A stretch of 64,000 bases of DNA from Thauera sp. 28. GTDB lineage: Bacteria; Pseudomonadota; Gammaproteobacteria; Burkholderiales; Rhodocyclaceae. The notes under the pieces were generated by a model. That model was not told the origin of the DNA. It made no database searches and worked only from the letters and a program-made list of their open reading frames with translations. Shown in pieces: positions 25,108 through 32,436 of the stretch. Position numbers and translations under genes: made by a program. The stretch lies in contig NZ_AMXA01000001.1 of NCBI RefSeq assembly GCF_000310145.2, positions 62,001 through 126,000 of the forward strand, given 5' to 3'. Each line of letters starts with the position of its first letter. Position 1 is the stretch's first letter.

Positions 25108-26439
25108 ATGGATCTGCGGGCGAGGCTGGTTGGCGGCTTGGTCGGGTACTTCGTGCTCTTGATCGTGCTGGCCTGCGTGCTGATCGCGCTCGCATTGCGT
25201 GAGGACGTCCTCGAGGAGGTGGACGCTTCGTCCCGACTCGTCGACCTGATGCTCGCCATGTCCGATGCCGGCGAGCATCGCCTGGCGCGCGTGGAGTCCC
25301 TGATTGCCGAGGGCGGTATGAGACATCTGGCGGTCACGCTCGAGCGCGACGGAGAGCCTGTTGCGCAGGAGGCAGCGGCTGGAGGCGTGCCGCGCTGGCT
25401 TGCAGCTGTCCTTCCGCACGCGGTGTTCGACCTTGCCGAACAGCGCATCCGGATCGACGGTGCGACGGTGGTCATCAAGCCCGATCCGGCGAGCGAGACG
25501 AGCGAGATCCTTGCAGAGTCTGCGCGCATGCTCGGGCTCTTCGTGCTGTTCGTGTTCGTGGCCGGTTTCGCCGCCTGGCGCACCGTCGGTGTGGCCCTGC
25601 GCCCGGGGGTGGAGCTGGAGCGAGGGCTGGTTGGCCTGCTCGATGAGACCCCGCGCACGCTGCCGGCCTTCGAGCTGCGCGAGTTCGACCGTATCGCGCG
25701 AACGATGGAGTCGATCGCGCACGAACTGGCACTGGCGCGCGAGGCCGAGCGGCAGATGGGGCGACGGCTGATCCAGGTCCAGGAGGCGGAGCGCCGGGCA
25801 TTGGCGCGCGAGCTGCATGACGAGATCGGCCAGACCCTGGCGGCGCTTGGTCTTGCAGCGGCCTACATCGAGCGCCATGCGGGGACGGCTGAGCGCGAGG
25901 CGATCGCCGACTGCGGGCGTGAGATCCGCGAGGGCGTGGCGACGGTCTCAGGCCAAGTGTCGGGCATCCTCAAGCGCCTGCGGCCGCATGGCCTCGATGA
26001 GCTTGGCCTGCTGGAAGCGCTCAACGACCTGCTCGATTTCTGGCAGGGGCGTCAGGGTACTGCGGCGATTTTCGCCCGGTTGCCGACAGCGCTGCCGGCC
26101 CTGCCCGAGGCGGCGGCGCTGTCCATCTATCGCACGGTGCAGGAGGCGCTGACCAATGCGCATCGGCATGGAGACGCGACGCATGTGGACGTCGAGCTTG
26201 CCGTCGCCGCAGCCGCGGCCTTCGTGGAGCTGCGCATCGAGGACGATGGCCGCGGCTGCACCGAGGAGCAGCTGTCGAGGTCATCGGGTGGAGTGCTTGG
26301 CATGAGAGAGCGCGCACGCATCGCCGGTGGCGAGCTGGTATTCGAGAAGGGGCGTGCAGGCGGGCTCGCGTTGCGTCTGCGGCTGCCTGTCGCTGGATTG
26401 GAGGAGGGGAGACATGATCCGATTGATGTTGCTGGATGA
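25108..26439 (+). CDS. NarL-type membrane sensor histidine kinase of the alcohol oxidation locus
   Basis: The 443-residue kinase has two transmembrane segments (about 8-30 and 139-158) framing a roughly 110-residue periplasmic sensor without a recognised domain. A coiled linker leads to a HisKA_3 dimerisation domain with the phospho-acceptor His near 237 in ALARELHDEIGQTLAALG. A HATPase_c domain follows (NAHRHGDATHV, DDGRG, GVLGMRERARIAGG). It should phosphorylate the regulator encoded by the next gene, which overlaps it by 26 bases. The start at 25108 has GGGAGAAGG; an in-frame ATG at 25093 is the alternative. Related pairs control PQQ ethanol dehydrogenases in Pseudomonas. Confidence 0.88.
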   Translation: MDLRARLVGGLVGYFVLLIVLACVLIALALREDVLEEVDASSRLVDLMLAMSDAGEHRLARVESLIAEGGMRHLAVTLERDGEPVAQEAAAGGVPRWLAAVLPHAVFDLAEQRIRIDGATVVIKPDPASETSEILAESARMLGLFVLFVFVAGFAAWRTVGVALRPGVELERGLVGLLDETPRTLPAFELREFDRIARTMESIAHELALAREAERQMGRRLIQVQEAERRALARELHDEIGQTLAALGLAAAYIERHAGTAEREAIADCGREIREGVATVSGQVSGILKRLRPHGLDELGLLEALNDLLDFWQGRQGTAAIFARLPTALPALPEAAALSIYRTVQEALTNAHRHGDATHVDVELAVAAAAAFVELRIEDDGRGCTEEQLSRSSGGVLGMRERARIAGGELVFEKGRAGGLALRLRLPVAGLEEGRHDPIDVAG

Positions 26440-27061
26440 CCACGCGCTGGTGCGCACGGGGTATCGGCGGATGTTCGATGCCGAGCCCGACATGAAGGTG
26501 GTCTGCGATGTGTCCGGGGCGGATGAGGCTTGCGCCTGCCTGCGGACGCACGAGATCGATGTCGCGCTGGTCGATCTGAGCCTGCGCGGTGCGAGCGGTA
26601 TCGATGCGATTGCGCGCATCCTCCAGCGCGATCGCAGTGTTCGCGTGCTAGTGCTGTCGATGTACGACGAGCCCGGCTTCGTGCGCCAGGCGATCCGTGC
26701 CGGTGCGCTCGGCTACCTGACCAAGAATTGCGCCCCCGATGAGCTGATGGCCGCCGTGCGCGCGGTGCATTCGGGGCGGCGCGTCCTTGCCGAGGGGCTG
26801 GCGCACTCGACCATGACCGCAGCCTTCGATTCGGAGGTGATGCTCGAGCGCCTCACGCCGCGGGAGTTCGAGGTGCTGCGCTTCGTAGCCAGTGGCGACC
26901 CGGTTGCAAGCATTGCCGAGTCGATGCACCTGAGCCAGAAGACCGTGCTCAACCATCTGTCGGCAGTCCGCCAGAAACTTGGCGCCGAGAACGACTTCAG
27001 GCTGCTCCACCTTGCCGTGAGGCATGGCCTGGTGAGTCTGGGAGAGCAGTTGCGGGCCTGA
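26414..27061 (+). CDS. NarL/LuxR-family response regulator (AgmR/ErbR-like)
   Basis: The 215-residue protein has a receiver domain with phospho-acceptor Asp near 54 (VALVDLSLRGASG), conserved acidic residues LLDDH and Lys in YLTKN. A C-terminal LuxR helix-turn-helix covers about 145-205 (LTPREFEVLRFVASGD, then SIAESMHLSQKTVLNHLSAV). The ATG follows GGAGGGGAG inside the kinase gene, showing coupled translation. By family and context it probably activates the quinoprotein dehydrogenase genes around it, as AgmR/ExaE and ErbR do in Pseudomonas. Confidence 0.88.
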   Translation: MIRLMLLDDHALVRTGYRRMFDAEPDMKVVCDVSGADEACACLRTHEIDVALVDLSLRGASGIDAIARILQRDRSVRVLVLSMYDEPGFVRQAIRAGALGYLTKNCAPDELMAAVRAVHSGRRVLAEGLAHSTMTAAFDSEVMLERLTPREFEVLRFVASGDPVASIAESMHLSQKTVLNHLSAVRQKLGAENDFRLLHLAVRHGLVSLGEQLRA

Positions 27062-27145
27062 CCGATACGTGCCGAACCGCAACAGATGCTCCATGCCGGA
27101 TGCTCCACATGCCCGGTGTGAAGGCTCGCTGATGCGTCTGCCCGC

Positions 27146-27161
27146 GGGCCTGTTTCTTGCA
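27146..27161 (+). promoter_or_regulatory. Candidate sigma-54 promoter of the double-Cache gene
   Basis: GGGCCTGTTTCTTGCA has a perfect TTGCA -12 box and the correct ten-base spacing, but three mismatches in the -24 box. The expected start near 27172 leaves a 43-base leader before the gene at 27215. Confidence 0.4.
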
Positions 27162-27214
27162 ATTTGGCAATCGGGATTGTTGCCCCTTGAATATCCGCAC
27201 CTTGCAAGGATGGA

Positions 27215-28081
27215 ATGATGAAGATGAATTACCCAAGGATCTCTCGGTTGATGGTGGCGGTATTGTGTGCCGCCGGTGTCACAACGGCCGTCCACGCAGG
27301 CGAACGCGCGACGCCGCGCGAGGCGCGGGCGATGTTCGAGCAGGCGGTCGGCTACATGGAGCAGAACGGCGCCGAGGCAGCCTTCGCGGCCTTCAATGAC
27401 CGCACGGGCAAGTTCGTGCGCAAGGATCTCTATGTCTTCGTGATCGACGACAAGGGGGTCTATCACGCCAGTGGTGCTGCGCCCGAGGCGCTGGTCGGGC
27501 TGACCGTACTCAACACCACCGACGCGGCCGGTAACCCCCTGTTCCGCGAGATGATCGACACCACGCGGGTGAACCAGGAAGGGACGGTGCGCTACATGTG
27601 GCTGAACAGGGTGACCAACAAGGTCGAGCCCAAGGTGAGCTACGTGCGCAAGGTGGGCAACTACGTCGTCGGTGTTGGCTACTCCGCACCGCGCGCCGGT
27701 GCAGACGATGCCCGCGCGATGCTGGAGCGTGCGGCCAAGCTGGCCAAGGAACAAGGCCATGCGCGTGCGGCAGCAGTCTTCAACGACCGGCGTGGCGAGT
27801 TCGTGAAGAACGATCTCTACGTGTTCATGATCAACATGGACAGCGGTCGCTTCGAGGCCATGGGCATGAATCCGGCCCTGTCGGACACCGATGCACTGGG
27901 CCTGCATGATGCAGCCGGCAATGCCTTGGTGGCGGAGATGATCTCCAAGCTCAAGGATGCCGACGAGGCGACGGTCGATTACGTCTGGCGCAATCCGGTG
28001 ACCAATGCGGTGGAAAACAAGCGCTCGTATGTGCGCCGTGAAGGCCGTTCGCTGATCGGCGTCGGGCACTACATCGAGTAA
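27215..28081 (+). CDS. Periplasmic protein with two tandem single-Cache domains
   Basis: The 288-residue protein has a signal peptide (to about residue 28, VHAG). The mature part is an internal duplication of a single-Cache module. In each copy, a helix (AMFEQAVGYMEQNG / AMLERAAKLAKEQG) leads to FNDRTGKFVRKDLYVFVID or FNDRRGEFVKNDLYVFMIN, then the strand pair TVRYMWLNRVTNK or TVDYVWRNPVTNA and a final SYVR...VVGVGY or SYVRR...IGVGHY. Cache domains bind small ligands. There is no transmembrane or output domain, so this is a soluble binding protein, not a receptor. The start has AAGGATGGA upstream. It is the last gene before a strong hairpin and may present an alcohol- or acid-type ligand to a partner. 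Confidence 0.8.
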   Translation: MMKMNYPRISRLMVAVLCAAGVTTAVHAGERATPREARAMFEQAVGYMEQNGAEAAFAAFNDRTGKFVRKDLYVFVIDDKGVYHASGAAPEALVGLTVLNTTDAAGNPLFREMIDTTRVNQEGTVRYMWLNRVTNKVEPKVSYVRKVGNYVVGVGYSAPRAGADDARAMLERAAKLAKEQGHARAAAVFNDRRGEFVKNDLYVFMINMDSGRFEAMGMNPALSDTDALGLHDAAGNALVAEMISKLKDADEATVDYVWRNPVTNAVENKRSYVRREGRSLIGVGHYIE

Positions 28082-28090
28082 GCCGAAAAA

Positions 28091-28127
28091 ATGCTCCGCT
28101 GCGGAGCATTTGTTCCGCAGCGGAGCA
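28091..28127. terminator. Bidirectional terminator with two mutually exclusive hairpins
   Basis: Perfect 14-base arms TGCTCCGCTGCGGA (28092-28105) and TCCGCAGCGGAGCA (28114-28127) flank an eight-base loop. The left part can instead fold alone as ATGCTCCGC-T-GCGGAGCAT (28091-28109), followed by TTGTT. It sits between convergent genes. Confidence 0.75.
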
Positions 28128-28156
28128 ATGGAGCAGGGTGCCGATAGGCCCGCTGT

Positions 28157-29008
28157 TCAGGGCAGGCGGTGGGTGAGGCCGTGGTCGGCGAAGATTCTGG
28201 CCAGCGTTCCCGAGCGCTGCAGTTCGGCCAGTGCGTTCGACAGGGCGTCGGCAAGCTGGCCGCTGTCCTTCTTCACGGCCATGCCGAGCGGCCATGGCCT
28301 GATGCGCAGTTCGGGCATCCCGAGGGGGTCGAGCGCGATGTCGCCGCCGCCGCCGATGGCGCCCTCGAGTTCGGTGCGCGTGCCCATTGCAGCCGCAATC
28401 TCGCCGCGGCGCATGGCCTCGACTGCTGCGGCGAGGTTGGGGAAGTGCACGATGTTGGGCTGCAGGCGGCCATCCAGGATGTGGAGCAGGAAGTCGCTCG
28501 AGTGGGTGTCGAGTTCGACGCCGATCTTCTCCGTAGTGAAGACTTCGAAAGTCTCAGCGACCGAATTCGACGGCTGCGGTACGCGCTCGGGCAGGCGCGC
28601 CATCGCCAGTGTCTCGAGGTGATAGGGGCCGAAGATGCGTACCTGCGGGTTGATGGTAGCGAAGTGGTTGTCGACCGGCACGTGCAGCATCACGTCGCCC
28701 GGCTTGGTGCCGAGATAGTGCCCGCGCCACACCATGTTGCGCAGGTCGTCCTTCATATCCTCGTCGGCCGGGAACTCGACGATTTGCGGCTGTAGGCCGA
28801 GGTGCTCGGCAAGCGCACGACCGAGCGCGATGTCGACACCCTTGCCTGCAGCCGAGTAGGGCGGGAAGTTTGCGTAAACCGCCACCCTCAGGGTGCCGGG
28901 CTGCTGCAGTTCGAGTTCGGCAGCTGCCGCGGTGGCGGGCGGGATCAGGCCCGCGAGGGCCAGGGCCCCCGCGGCGCGCAGAAAGCGTCGGCGCTCATTG
29001 CTGCTCAT
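28157..29008 (-). CDS. Quinoprotein dehydrogenase-associated periplasmic binding protein
   Basis: The 283-residue protein belongs to the type-3 solute-binding fold and resembles the 'quinoprotein dehydrogenase-associated ABC substrate-binding' family, which occurs without transporter genes. The N terminus ERRRFLRAAGALALAG is a twin-arginine export signal. The mature part begins GTLRVAVYANFPPYS, contains GVDIALGRALAEHLG, and ends DALSNALAELQRSGTLARIFADHG as in this fold. The ATG at 29008 overlaps the end of the cytochrome gene by 14 bases. No permease or ATPase is adjacent, so it may act in PQQ or metal handling for the dehydrogenases. Confidence 0.85.
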   Translation of the reverse strand: MSSNERRRFLRAAGALALAGLIPPATAAAAELELQQPGTLRVAVYANFPPYSAAGKGVDIALGRALAEHLGLQPQIVEFPADEDMKDDLRNMVWRGHYLGTKPGDVMLHVPVDNHFATINPQVRIFGPYHLETLAMARLPERVPQPSNSVAETFEVFTTEKIGVELDTHSSDFLLHILDGRLQPNIVHFPNLAAAVEAMRRGEIAAAMGTRTELEGAIGGGGDIALDPLGMPELRIRPWPLGMAVKKDSGQLADALSNALAELQRSGTLARIFADHGLTHRLP

Positions 29009-29444
29009 AGACCGTCTCCAGCCAGGCACGGATGGCCCACATGGCTTCCTGCGACAGGATACCTTCGAACGGCGGCATGTATACCGCACCGTTGCGAGTG
29101 ACGCCGTTGCGGACCTTGCCGATGTAGAACTCGTCCATGTAGTCGTCGTGCTCGAGGTAGCGCAGGTCGGGCGCGATGCCGCCCGATACCGCGCCCAGGC
29201 CGTGACAGCGCGCGCAGTTCTGGTTGAAGGCCGAGTCGCCGATGCGGATCGCGTCGGCGTTGCCGCGGTAGGGGTTCTTCTCGACCCATTGTTCGCCCAG
29301 TTGCGGCAATGAACTGGTATCGACCGCCTGCGGCACCACGTCGCCATGCGCGTGTGCCAGCGTTGCCGCGGCAACGATGCCAAGGCTTGCCGCGCCAAGT
29401 GCGAAACGGTTGATCAGTGTCTCCTTCAAGGTACGTGTCTTCAC
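28995..29444 (-). CDS. pedF: Cytochrome c-550 of PedF type
   Basis: The 149-residue protein has a signal peptide (about 1-32, ending LAHAHG) and one haem motif CARCH (about 82-86), with a Met ligand likely in YMPPFEGIL. The pattern matches the PedF cytochrome c-550 that takes electrons from PQQ alcohol dehydrogenases. The start is GTG at 29444 with AGAGGA nine bases upstream. It is followed, with overlap, by the associated binding protein and has a consensus sigma-54 promoter. It could serve either or both dehydrogenases. Confidence 0.87.
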   Translation of the reverse strand: MKTRTLKETLINRFALGAASLGIVAAATLAHAHGDVVPQAVDTSSLPQLGEQWVEKNPYRGNADAIRIGDSAFNQNCARCHGLGAVSGGIAPDLRYLEHDDYMDEFYIGKVRNGVTRNGAVYMPPFEGILSQEAMWAIRAWLETVYEQQ

Positions 29445-29512
29445 CTTGTGTATCCTCTTGTGCGTGGTTCGATTGGGTGCGTGTTTCCGGTGCCTCCGGA
29501 CAAGCCTTGCAC

Positions 29513-29528
29513 TGCAATCGCCGTGCCA
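29513..29528 (-). promoter_or_regulatory. Sigma-54 promoter of the pedF operon
   Basis: The minus strand reads TGGCACGGCGATTGCA, a full match to the consensus TGGCACG-N4-TTGCA. Transcription should start near 29502, about 58 bases before the GTG of pedF. Confidence 0.9.
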
Positions 29529-29641
29529 CCCAATGCTCGATAGGGGTCTGAGCTAGGAGTCTGGACGGCTTGTGGGGTGAGGTCGGCTGCGAGGTGCTGG
29601 CAGGCTTTGTGCTTACATTCGGGCAAACGGAGCAGTCGATT

Positions 29642-29679
29642 TGTTTCGAAGCGAATCAAATGCTACGTTTCGAACCGAA
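29642..29679. repeat. Direct repeat TGTTTCGAAGCGAA / CGTTTCGAACCGAA, possible activator site
   Basis: Two 14-base copies start at 29642 and 29666 (12 of 14 identical), 24 bases apart, each containing the palindrome TTCGAA. They lie about 115-150 bases upstream of the pedF sigma-54 promoter and 60-100 bases before the divergent regulator gene. A similar TGTTCCGAAGCGCAA is at 19794, 100 bases before the dehydrogenase promoter. Upstream activator sites are expected at such distances. Confidence 0.4.
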
Positions 29680-29738
29680 GCACTAGAAAAGATGGCGGCC
29701 TGTCGGTTGTTCCGGCAAGGCGGCCCGGAGGAGACGTG

Positions 29739-31811
29739 ATGGCAACAGAGCATGCGCTGGCGCAGCCGGTGGCGCGCGAGTATCGCCTGCAGCGGGCGCG
29801 CAGCCAGTTCTTTGAAGAGGGGGTTCTGCCCGAGGACGGTGTCCCGGAGCAGATCGTGGATTCCTGGGTGCGTTGTCGTGACTTGGGTCTCGATCGTGCG
29901 TCCAGTGAGGCGAGGGACCATGCGGACCGGTTGCGGCTCGCCGAGGCGCGCGACCGCAGCGCCCGCCTGGTAGAACACGCCAGCGGCGTTATGGAGCATG
30001 TATTCGAGCAGATCCGCGCCTCGGGTAGCCTGGTGATCCTGTCCGATGCGCGCGGAACGATCGTGCATAGCCTGGGCGATGCCGAGTTCGTGGATAAGGC
30101 CAGTCGCGTCGCGCTGCAGCCCGGGGCATGCTGGAGCGAGGCCGCGCGTGGCACCAATGCGATCGGTACCACCATTGCTGCCAGTGCGCCCACGGTCGTG
30201 CTCGGTGGCGAGCACTTCCTCGATCACAACGCCTTCCTGTCCTGCACGGCTGCGCCCATTCTCGATCCGCGCGGTACCTTGGCGGGCGTGCTCGATGTCT
30301 CGTGCGACCAGCGGGCACACCAGCGCCACTCGCTCGGGCTGGTGCGTCTGTCGGTGCAGCTGATCGAACGGCGCCTGTTCGAGACCGAGTTCGCCAACGA
30401 GATCCTGGTTGCCTTCCACGAGCGTCCGGAGTACGTCGGCAGCCTGCAGGAGGGGCTCATCGCGGTCACCGCCGATGGCATGGTCGTGGGTGCGAACTCG
30501 ATTGCACGCGAGTGGATCCACCGGCGGCTGGAAACCGGGACCGGTGGTACCTTTGCCGAACTGTTCCGCCAGGGGCTGGGCAAGATCGCCGACCGCGTCC
30601 GCAGTTCGAGCGATGCCCTGGTCAGGCTCAATCTGCGCGATGGCTCCGATCTCTATGTCCAGCTGCGCTCGATGAGGGCGCACGTCAGGTCGGCCATGGA
30701 CGCGCCGACTGCGGCCGATGGGGGCCGCCCGGCTGCGCTTGCGGAGGCTGGGGGCAATCGGGCGCCTGCCGACAAGGGCAGGATCGTGCTCGAGACGCTG
30801 GCCACCGGCGACGCCGGGATCGCGCGTGCGGTCGACCGGGCGCGGCGCATCCTCGGCAAGGACATTCCCCTGCTCATCCAAGGCGAGTCGGGCGTGGGCA
30901 AGGAGTTGTTCGCCACTGCGTTCCACAACAGCGGACCGCGCGCCAGCGGGGCTTTTGTCGCCCTCAACTGTGCGGCGGTCCCCGAATCCCTGATCGAGTC
31001 GGAGCTCTTCGGCTATGTGGGCGGCGCCTTCACCGGCGCGCGCAAGGAAGGCTCGATCGGCAAGATCCAGCAGGCCCACGGCGGTACGCTCTTCCTCGAT
31101 GAGATCGGCGACATGCCCCTGGGCATGCAGGCGCGCCTGCTGCGCGTGCTGCAGGAACGCTGCGTGACGCCGGTCGGCTCGTTGAAGTCGATCCCGGTCG
31201 ATATCTCGCTTGTCTGTGCGACGCACCGGGTGCTGCGCGATGCCGTGGCGCGCGGGGAGTTCCGCGAGGATCTCTATTACCGGGTCAACAGCCTGACGGT
31301 GGCGCTGCCGCCGCTGCGCGAGCGCAGCGACATCCGCTGCATCGTGGACCGTCTGCTGCGGCTGGAGGCTGCCGAGGCCGGGCGTGGCGAGCTGAGTATC
31401 GGCGATGACGTCATGCGCTTCATCGAACGCTATGCCTGGCCGGGCAATGTCCGGCAACTGCACAACGTGATCCGGGTTGCGGTTGCGCTGCTCGACCCCG
31501 ACGAGGACGAAATCCTGCCTTCCCATCTGCCCGAAGACCTGTTCCTGGCCGACCCGGTAGATGACGCAAAGCCATCGCCGCAGGGGCCTGGCCCCGGCAT
31601 GCCGCCGGCAGTGGCGGCAACGGCTGGTGGCCTGGCCGCGCTCGAACCCGGCGCGCGCAGGCTCGATCAGCTCGAGGTCGAACTCATCGAGCGAGTGATG
31701 CGGGAGGTGGGCGGGAACCTGTCGGCTGCAGCACGCACCTTGGGCGTCAGTCGCAACCGCCTTTACCGCAAGCTCGGACGCGCGGGGGCGCGGCAGGCGG
31801 CAGGAGGGTAA
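29739..31811 (+). CDS. Sigma-54-dependent activator, AcoR type, paralogue 2 beside the aor operon
   Basis: The 690-residue protein has the same order as the regulator at 14105 and near-identical stretches: GAF domain (SGVMEHVFEQIRASGSLVIL; LQPGACWSEAARGTNAIGT), PAS-like segment, and AAA+ domain with GESGVGKELF, GAFTGA and GGTLFLDEIGDM. It ends in a Fis helix-turn-helix (LSAAARTLGVSRNRLYRKLG). The ATG at 29739 follows GGAGGAG; the longer frame upstream lacks a ribosome site. It lies between two sigma-54 promoters, one for pedF (divergent) and one for aor (20 bases after its stop), and is the likely activator of both. The sensed compound may be an alcohol, aldehyde or acid; this is inference. 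Confidence 0.9.
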   Translation: MATEHALAQPVAREYRLQRARSQFFEEGVLPEDGVPEQIVDSWVRCRDLGLDRASSEARDHADRLRLAEARDRSARLVEHASGVMEHVFEQIRASGSLVILSDARGTIVHSLGDAEFVDKASRVALQPGACWSEAARGTNAIGTTIAASAPTVVLGGEHFLDHNAFLSCTAAPILDPRGTLAGVLDVSCDQRAHQRHSLGLVRLSVQLIERRLFETEFANEILVAFHERPEYVGSLQEGLIAVTADGMVVGANSIAREWIHRRLETGTGGTFAELFRQGLGKIADRVRSSSDALVRLNLRDGSDLYVQLRSMRAHVRSAMDAPTAADGGRPAALAEAGGNRAPADKGRIVLETLATGDAGIARAVDRARRILGKDIPLLIQGESGVGKELFATAFHNSGPRASGAFVALNCAAVPESLIESELFGYVGGAFTGARKEGSIGKIQQAHGGTLFLDEIGDMPLGMQARLLRVLQERCVTPVGSLKSIPVDISLVCATHRVLRDAVARGEFREDLYYRVNSLTVALPPLRERSDIRCIVDRLLRLEAAEAGRGELSIGDDVMRFIERYAWPGNVRQLHNVIRVAVALLDPDEDEILPSHLPEDLFLADPVDDAKPSPQGPGPGMPPAVAATAGGLAALEPGARRLDQLEVELIERVMREVGGNLSAAARTLGVSRNRLYRKLGRAGARQAAGG

Positions 31812-31830
31812 TCCCGGGTTGACCTTCGTC

Positions 31831-31846
31831 TGGCACGACATATGCT
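31831..31846 (+). promoter_or_regulatory. Sigma-54 promoter of the aor (tungsten aldehyde oxidoreductase) operon
   Basis: TGGCACGACATATGCT has a perfect -24 box and ATGCT at -12, with GG and GC ten bases apart. Predicted start is near 31857, giving an 88-base leader before aorA. Confidence 0.85.
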
Positions 31847-31944
31847 CGTAGTTGCATAGGCGACTCGGTTCCCGAGTTGCTTGTGGGTGGCTCGGCAGCC
31901 TCCAGGCCGATGACCACGACCAACAACGAATGAGGAGACGATCG

Positions 31945-32424
31945 ATGTGGAAGGCACTGCACATTGATCCCGCCAAGTGCACCGGCTGTCTGCAATGCGA
32001 GATGGCCTGTTCGTACGAGCACACCGGGGTCATCAATCCGAGCAAGTCGCGCATCAAGGTGTTCAACTTCGAACACGAGGGCCGCAAGGTGCCCTACACC
32101 TGTACGCAGTGCACCGAAGCCTGGTGTCTGAACGCCTGTCCGGTCGATGCGATCCGCATCGACCTGGTGACCGGCGCCAAGATGGTCTTCGAGGACACCT
32201 GTGTGGGGTGCAAGGTATGCACCATCGCCTGCCCGTTCGGCACCATCAATTACAACCAGGACTCGGGCAAGGTACAGAAGTGCGACCTGTGCGAGGGCAA
32301 CCCCGCCTGTGCCAGCGCCTGTCCGACCGGCGCCATCACCTATGTCGATGCCGACTGGACCGGTATCGACAAGATGCGCGCCTGGGCCGCGAAGGCCAAC
32401 ACCCCGGCTTCGGCCGCAGCCTGA
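31945..32424 (+). CDS. aorA: Polyferredoxin subunit of tungsten aldehyde oxidoreductase
   Basis: The 159-residue protein carries four [4Fe-4S] binding groups: CTGCLQCEMAC, CTQCTEAWCLNACP, CVGCKVCTIACP and CDLCEGNPACASACP. This is the electron-transfer subunit pattern of the Aromatoleum-type aldehyde oxidoreductase and of the DmsB/HycB-like ferredoxin family. The ATG at 31945 has GAGGAGACG upstream; the longer frame is discarded. It is followed after 12 bases by the catalytic subunit. It should carry electrons from the tungsten site to the FAD subunit. Confidence 0.9.
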   Translation: MWKALHIDPAKCTGCLQCEMACSYEHTGVINPSKSRIKVFNFEHEGRKVPYTCTQCTEAWCLNACPVDAIRIDLVTGAKMVFEDTCVGCKVCTIACPFGTINYNQDSGKVQKCDLCEGNPACASACPTGAITYVDADWTGIDKMRAWAAKANTPASAAA

Positions 32425-32436
32425 GGAGGACGGATC

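Noticed and set aside
27165..27181. TGGCAATCGGGATTGTT before the double-Cache gene as a sigma-54 promoter
   Set aside because: The -24 box looks fair, but ten bases later there is TG instead of GC, so the invariant spacing fails. The element at 27146 is better.
29613..32087. An 824-codon minus-strand frame opposite the second AcoR-type regulator
   Set aside because: It is antisense to a complete activator gene, with no domain or ribosome site.
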